Source of the DNA: Pomphorhynchus laevis
Taxonomy: Eukaryota > Acanthocephala > Palaeacanthocephala > Echinorhynchida > Pomphorhynchidae
Length of the DNA stretch: 64,000 bases
Assembly (NCBI GenBank): GCA_012934845.2
Contig: WNNJ02001451.1
Location: 32,574 to 96,573 of the forward strand
Direction of reading: 5' to 3'
The translations under genes were made by a program, and so were the position numbers. The first letter of the stretch is position 1; each line of letters begins with the position of its first letter. Under the pieces are notes generated by a model. That model had not been told where the DNA came from, made no database searches, and was given only the letters and a program-made list of their open reading frames with translations. Below are positions 60,950 through 64,000 of the stretch, piece by piece.

Positions 60950-61020
60950 TATTTTATCTCAAATGTATTTACTTTAGATCTCAAATGTATTTACTTTAGA
61001 TCTCAAATGTATTTACTTTG
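60950..61020. repeat. 22-bp tandem repeat at the D2 5' end
   Basis: Three units of about 22 bp with core CTCAAATGTATTTACTTTAG, ending at the D2 boundary. Each contains the reverse complement of the CAAAGTAAATACATT 5' end motif or a close variant. Confidence 0.85.
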
Positions 61021-61025
61021 AGATT
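61021..61025. repeat. Target-site duplication of D2, right
   Basis: AGATT, identical to 56832-56836, directly at the 5' end of D2. Confidence 0.75.
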
Positions 61026-61990
61026 TGGAGGGAATGAGTTAGGAAAACGTTTAAGAAAGCGAGTATACACACGAAAAGAGTGACGGAGTCAACGCTTAAA
61101 ACGACTACAATCAGAATCGAACCAGGGAACATGGCGCAAGCGCTGAGAATGTCAAAATCGACTAGGCAGAAGATTATTGATGATAGACAAGTTCAAAATC
61201 AAACAGAATGCAGAGATCATCAGGCGAGAGATAGTTAAGAGGAAGTGAAAAGAGTGAAGAATTGAGTAAGGCTGTGCAGAGAATAGGGATACCGAGAAGT
61301 TTCCAGGGTCGACTTGGTGTGGATAAGGGCGGAGGCGGAGAAAGAGGATGAGGACGAGTAAGAGTAAGAGTGACAAAGAAATGATCGGACAAACCAGGAT
61401 CAGTAATTGACAAGAAGGTATAGTCATTGAAGCAGTTAGGAAAGCAATGATGTCGAGAGCACGGCCGAGAATATGAGTTGGGATTGTTGAAAGTAATTTA
61501 TAGTTAAAATCAGAAAAAAGAGATTAGTTAAAGTGATGGAGTCAGAGTCAGCAAGGCGATCAAGACGAATGTTAAAGTCACCGAGAACAAATGTAGAAGT
61601 ATACGACAAGGAACAGTGAGTAAGAAGATCTGCAAGCTCGCTAAAGAACATACGTGAGGGGGCAACTGAATCTGGACGGTATACAATTACAAGTTCCAGA
61701 GGGAAAGGAGTTGATAATCTGCATATGAGTAATTCGAACGAGGTGTAACGGATGTTAACGTTAATTTTACGTAGAGACACTGGGTGACGAGCAATGGCAA
61801 CAATACCGTCATGGTTAGAAGCAGTAGATGAATGAGGCAATTGGACGAGCTGATTCAACTAAATAACAACAGAGCGACATAGACGACGAATAGTAAGATC
61901 GTCGGAGTCACAATGCCAGGATGCGGTAATGCAGAGAATATCAATAGATAATTGATCGAAGTTATCAAGGAGCATATGTACTTAAACTAT
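61021..61990 (-). mobile_element. LINE D1, 5' part (endonuclease), minus strand
   Basis: Continuation of D1 across the D2 insertion. 61858-61436 carries NHDGIVAIARHPVSL, LVIVYRPDSVAPS and FVLGDFNIRLDRLAD. 61413-61174 carries ITDPGLSDHFFVTLTL. ORF1 is absent, so D1 was 5'-truncated near 61980. AAACTATGTACATACTT-type short repeats follow. Confidence 0.7.
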
Positions 61991-62039
61991 GTACATACTT
62001 AAACTATGTACATACTCTTCCTATGTACTTACTGAAACT

Positions 62040-62925
62040 TATTTCAATTCGGTATCTCCGCTTTTGACAACCTTGTTCAATTCTTCTATCCACAGCGGCA
62101 CTTTTTTCCGTCAAAGTGGAAATTTGTCATTGATCGTCCCCTTCTGAAAAAAAACTCTCTCGACATTTCATTTCCGTCCTCATATCGTCCTATATCTCTT
62201 CTCCCAAACTTATAAAAATTCTTAGAACGTCTTGCGCTATATCAGCTTAATACCTATATTATATCGTAAAATTTTTATCCTTTGCTTCAATCTGCTTTTC
62301 GTTCGAATCATTCCACAGAATTAGCGTGTCACAGAGCCTTTGGTGATCTTCTACAATCACGAGAGGAAAACTTTGTAGCGCCATAATCTGCCTAGATCTC
62401 TCATCTGCATTCGACATTGTCGATTATTATATTCTTCTCTATCGACTCCGTCATGACTATGGATTCTCTAACTCCACTGTAGCCTACTGTTCCTGTTATT
62501 TATCTGATCGTTCTTACAGTGTTCATTCAGCATCTTCTGTATCTCAACTGTATTTTCTCTCACACGGTACTAGGTGCCGTTCTTTTCTAATTTCTTCTTG
62601 ATTATCTCTCTACAGTAACCAGAACACACAATTTTCATGTTATGCAATATACTGATGACATTATCCTCCACTCTTATCTACCCTAATCACAAATTGATAA
62701 TCTTGCATCCACTTCCTCCACTTGCCTCATATCCCTTGACCAGCACCTTTCTTCGTTTCACCAATCACTTAATCCTGCAAAGTTCAAAATCACGTGGATA
62801 ATTCCCTCTAACTTCCACATTAATCCACCTACCGTATATATCTACTCAACCAATCTTGTCGTTAATGATATCGTATTCCTCGGTTTCCACTTTGACAGCC
62901 ATTTTTCTCAAGCCATTAAAAAAAG
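62040..62925 (+). mobile_element. Family D LINE fragment, RT part, plus strand
   Basis: Broken plus-strand frames give SSYRPISLLPKL, AFRSNHSTELACH, HVMQYTDDIILHSY and FLGFHFDSHFS. The Asp pair of the palm is kept, although YADD reads YTDD. Cut on the right by the 3' end of the next element. Confidence 0.65.
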
Positions 62926-64000
62926 GATTTATTTTAACGTGGCAAATGCGTGCCAGCGCACGCTTACATGACCACAACAAGACAAAAATGTAAATCATGT
63001 GTCGAGAAGGTGTGAACGGAGAAGATGTTTGAATGTGATAAAGGAGATAACTCGAGAGGGAGTTGATTCCAGACGAGTGGGGCGGCGACGAGGAAAGATC
63101 GGAGACCGTAGTTGTCGGAATAATTGTGAACGTGGAGTAAGAGGGTATGATGGGAACGCAGCGATAGCGAGGTGGGGGAGTGTCGTCTAAGAAAGGAAGG
63201 TTGATAAACGATGGGGAGCCGATAGCGATGAGAGGAAAAGTTACGAGAAGGCGGAGTTTGATGCGGATGTGGATGGTGGGCCAGGAGAGTTGGACAAGAT
63301 ATGTGGATGTGTGGTCGAAGCGACGGAGACGAAAGAGCACTCGAACTGCAGAGCTGATTATTCGTTGTTAAGGTATGATGATAGATTTTGGAGAATTTGC
63401 GAAAAGGCTGAGGCAGTAATCGATTTTAGGAAAGAGAAGGGATGAAAGAAGAGACATACAAGAACATAAGTCGATAAGGGGGCAGATACGGCGGATGTCA
63501 CGGAGAATTAAGTTAGACGAGCGGACCTTGTCACGAAAGAAGGGATTAAGGTAAAATGATCATCGAATTGGAAACCTTGGAAAGTGAGATCGTGTACCAT
63601 GGAAATGATCAATGAGGCAAAAGATACAGTGGAAGGAGATATGCTTGGTTTAAGGGGGAGCATTCACATTATTTTGGATTTGTCGGGATTTAGAACGAGA
63701 TGGAGAGTGGAGAGACGCTTGTAGATAGAAGAAATACAGTTGGAGGCAGAAATGACGATATCGTGTATGCGATGTGCGGGTGCATGAGCATGGATGATAA
63801 TGTCATCGGCGTATTGCATGACGTTAAAGGAGTAAGGTTTGATAAACGGAGAGAGATCGCAAAGCAGAAGAGAGAAAAGCAAGGGACCTATGACTGAACC
63901 TTGTGGGACCCCATAAAAATTGGGATAGGAGGGGATGAAGATGAATGAGAACAGACGCAAAGGAACGGTCGGATAGATATTAGGCAAACCATGCTACGGA
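62926..64000 (-). mobile_element. LINE D2-type second copy, runs off the window
   Basis: Its 3' end matches that of D2 (TTTTAACGTGGCAAATGCG and the GCGTGC...GCACGC palindrome). In transcription order, GVPQGSVIGPLLFSLLL and MQYADDIIIHAHAPAH (63987-63664) come first, and the C-terminal part lies at about 63340-62990. Frame changes are present. The 5' half lies outside the window. Confidence 0.75.

Larger units (their letters stand above)
56837..61020 (-). mobile_element. LINE D2, near full length, inserted in D1
   Basis: 4.18 kb in minus orientation, inserted into D1 with the 5-bp duplication AATCT. In transcription order: tandem 22-bp and 13-bp repeats in the 5' UTR, ORF1 (60810-59785), the degenerate endonuclease of ORF2 (about 59770-58582), the RT (58862-57493), the C-terminus (to 56913), then a 3' UTR with the palindrome GCGTGC-CAGC-GCACGC ending TTAAAATAAATCATTTTTT. 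ORF1 is intact, but ORF2 has several stops and frame changes. Confidence 0.85.

Noticed and set aside
60739-60999. Plus-strand ORF with repeated VVVDGCRRWLSSM
   Set aside because: It is the 13-bp minisatellite read in three frames.
1-64000. CRISPR arrays, operons or other prokaryotic features
   Set aside because: No spaced short repeats, and introns plus LINEs show a eukaryotic genome.

Overview
The window is nuclear DNA of an invertebrate animal whose phylum I cannot fix. The background is very AT-rich, with (TA)n microsatellites. Genes are split into small exons with GT-AG introns, some only 46-52 nt long. More than half of the right-hand part is non-LTR retrotransposon (LINE) sequence. 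There is no operon structure, bacterial signal, rRNA or convincing tRNA gene.

Region 1 (1-22.9 kb) holds one long plus-strand host gene that I do not recognise. I assembled it from 18 short exons between 928 and 22891. The splice sites and codon phases agree from exon to exon and give about 715 codons, with the 5' end missing. Its introns hold a 170-bp direct repeat, a 287-bp and a 393-bp tandem duplication, two (TA)n tracts, copies of a dispersed AT-rich repeat and, in the last intron, a decayed R2-group retrotransposon (reverse transcriptase, CCHC knuckle and restriction-like endonuclease, 18.24-21.88 kb). A fragment of the same retrotransposon family lies at 171-408. A separate minus-strand exon sits at 4984-5141.

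Region 2 (22.9-42.5 kb) begins with 3 kb of non-coding DNA full of dispersed-repeat copies. Three near-identical copies of a segment of about 1.0-1.55 kb follow, each carrying a minus-strand four-finger C2H2 zinc-finger ORF. Copy 2 is open, copy 1 has a nonsense codon and copy 3 has a 2-bp deletion. LINEs of one family (called A here: three-knuckle ORF1, APE endonuclease and RT) fill the gaps. A1 is on plus between copies 1 and 2. A4-A3-A2 form a head-to-tail mosaic on minus between copies 2 and 3.

Region 3 (42.5-48.1 kb) has a Penelope-like RT fragment, a minisatellite, and a minus-strand gene of probably three exons encoding an acidic region followed by six C2H2 fingers, likely a transcription factor.

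Region 4 (48.5-64 kb) is nested LINEs of two CR1/L2-like families. Element C (50672-55037) has intact ORF1 and ORF2. Its ORF2 lies in the -1 frame, overlaps ORF1, and has no AUG ahead of the endonuclease. The overlap holds a canonical slippery heptamer, A AAU UUU, in the right phase. A 5'-truncated C copy abuts its tail. Family D is represented by D2 inserted in D1 with an AATCT target-site duplication, plus further fragments up to the right edge.
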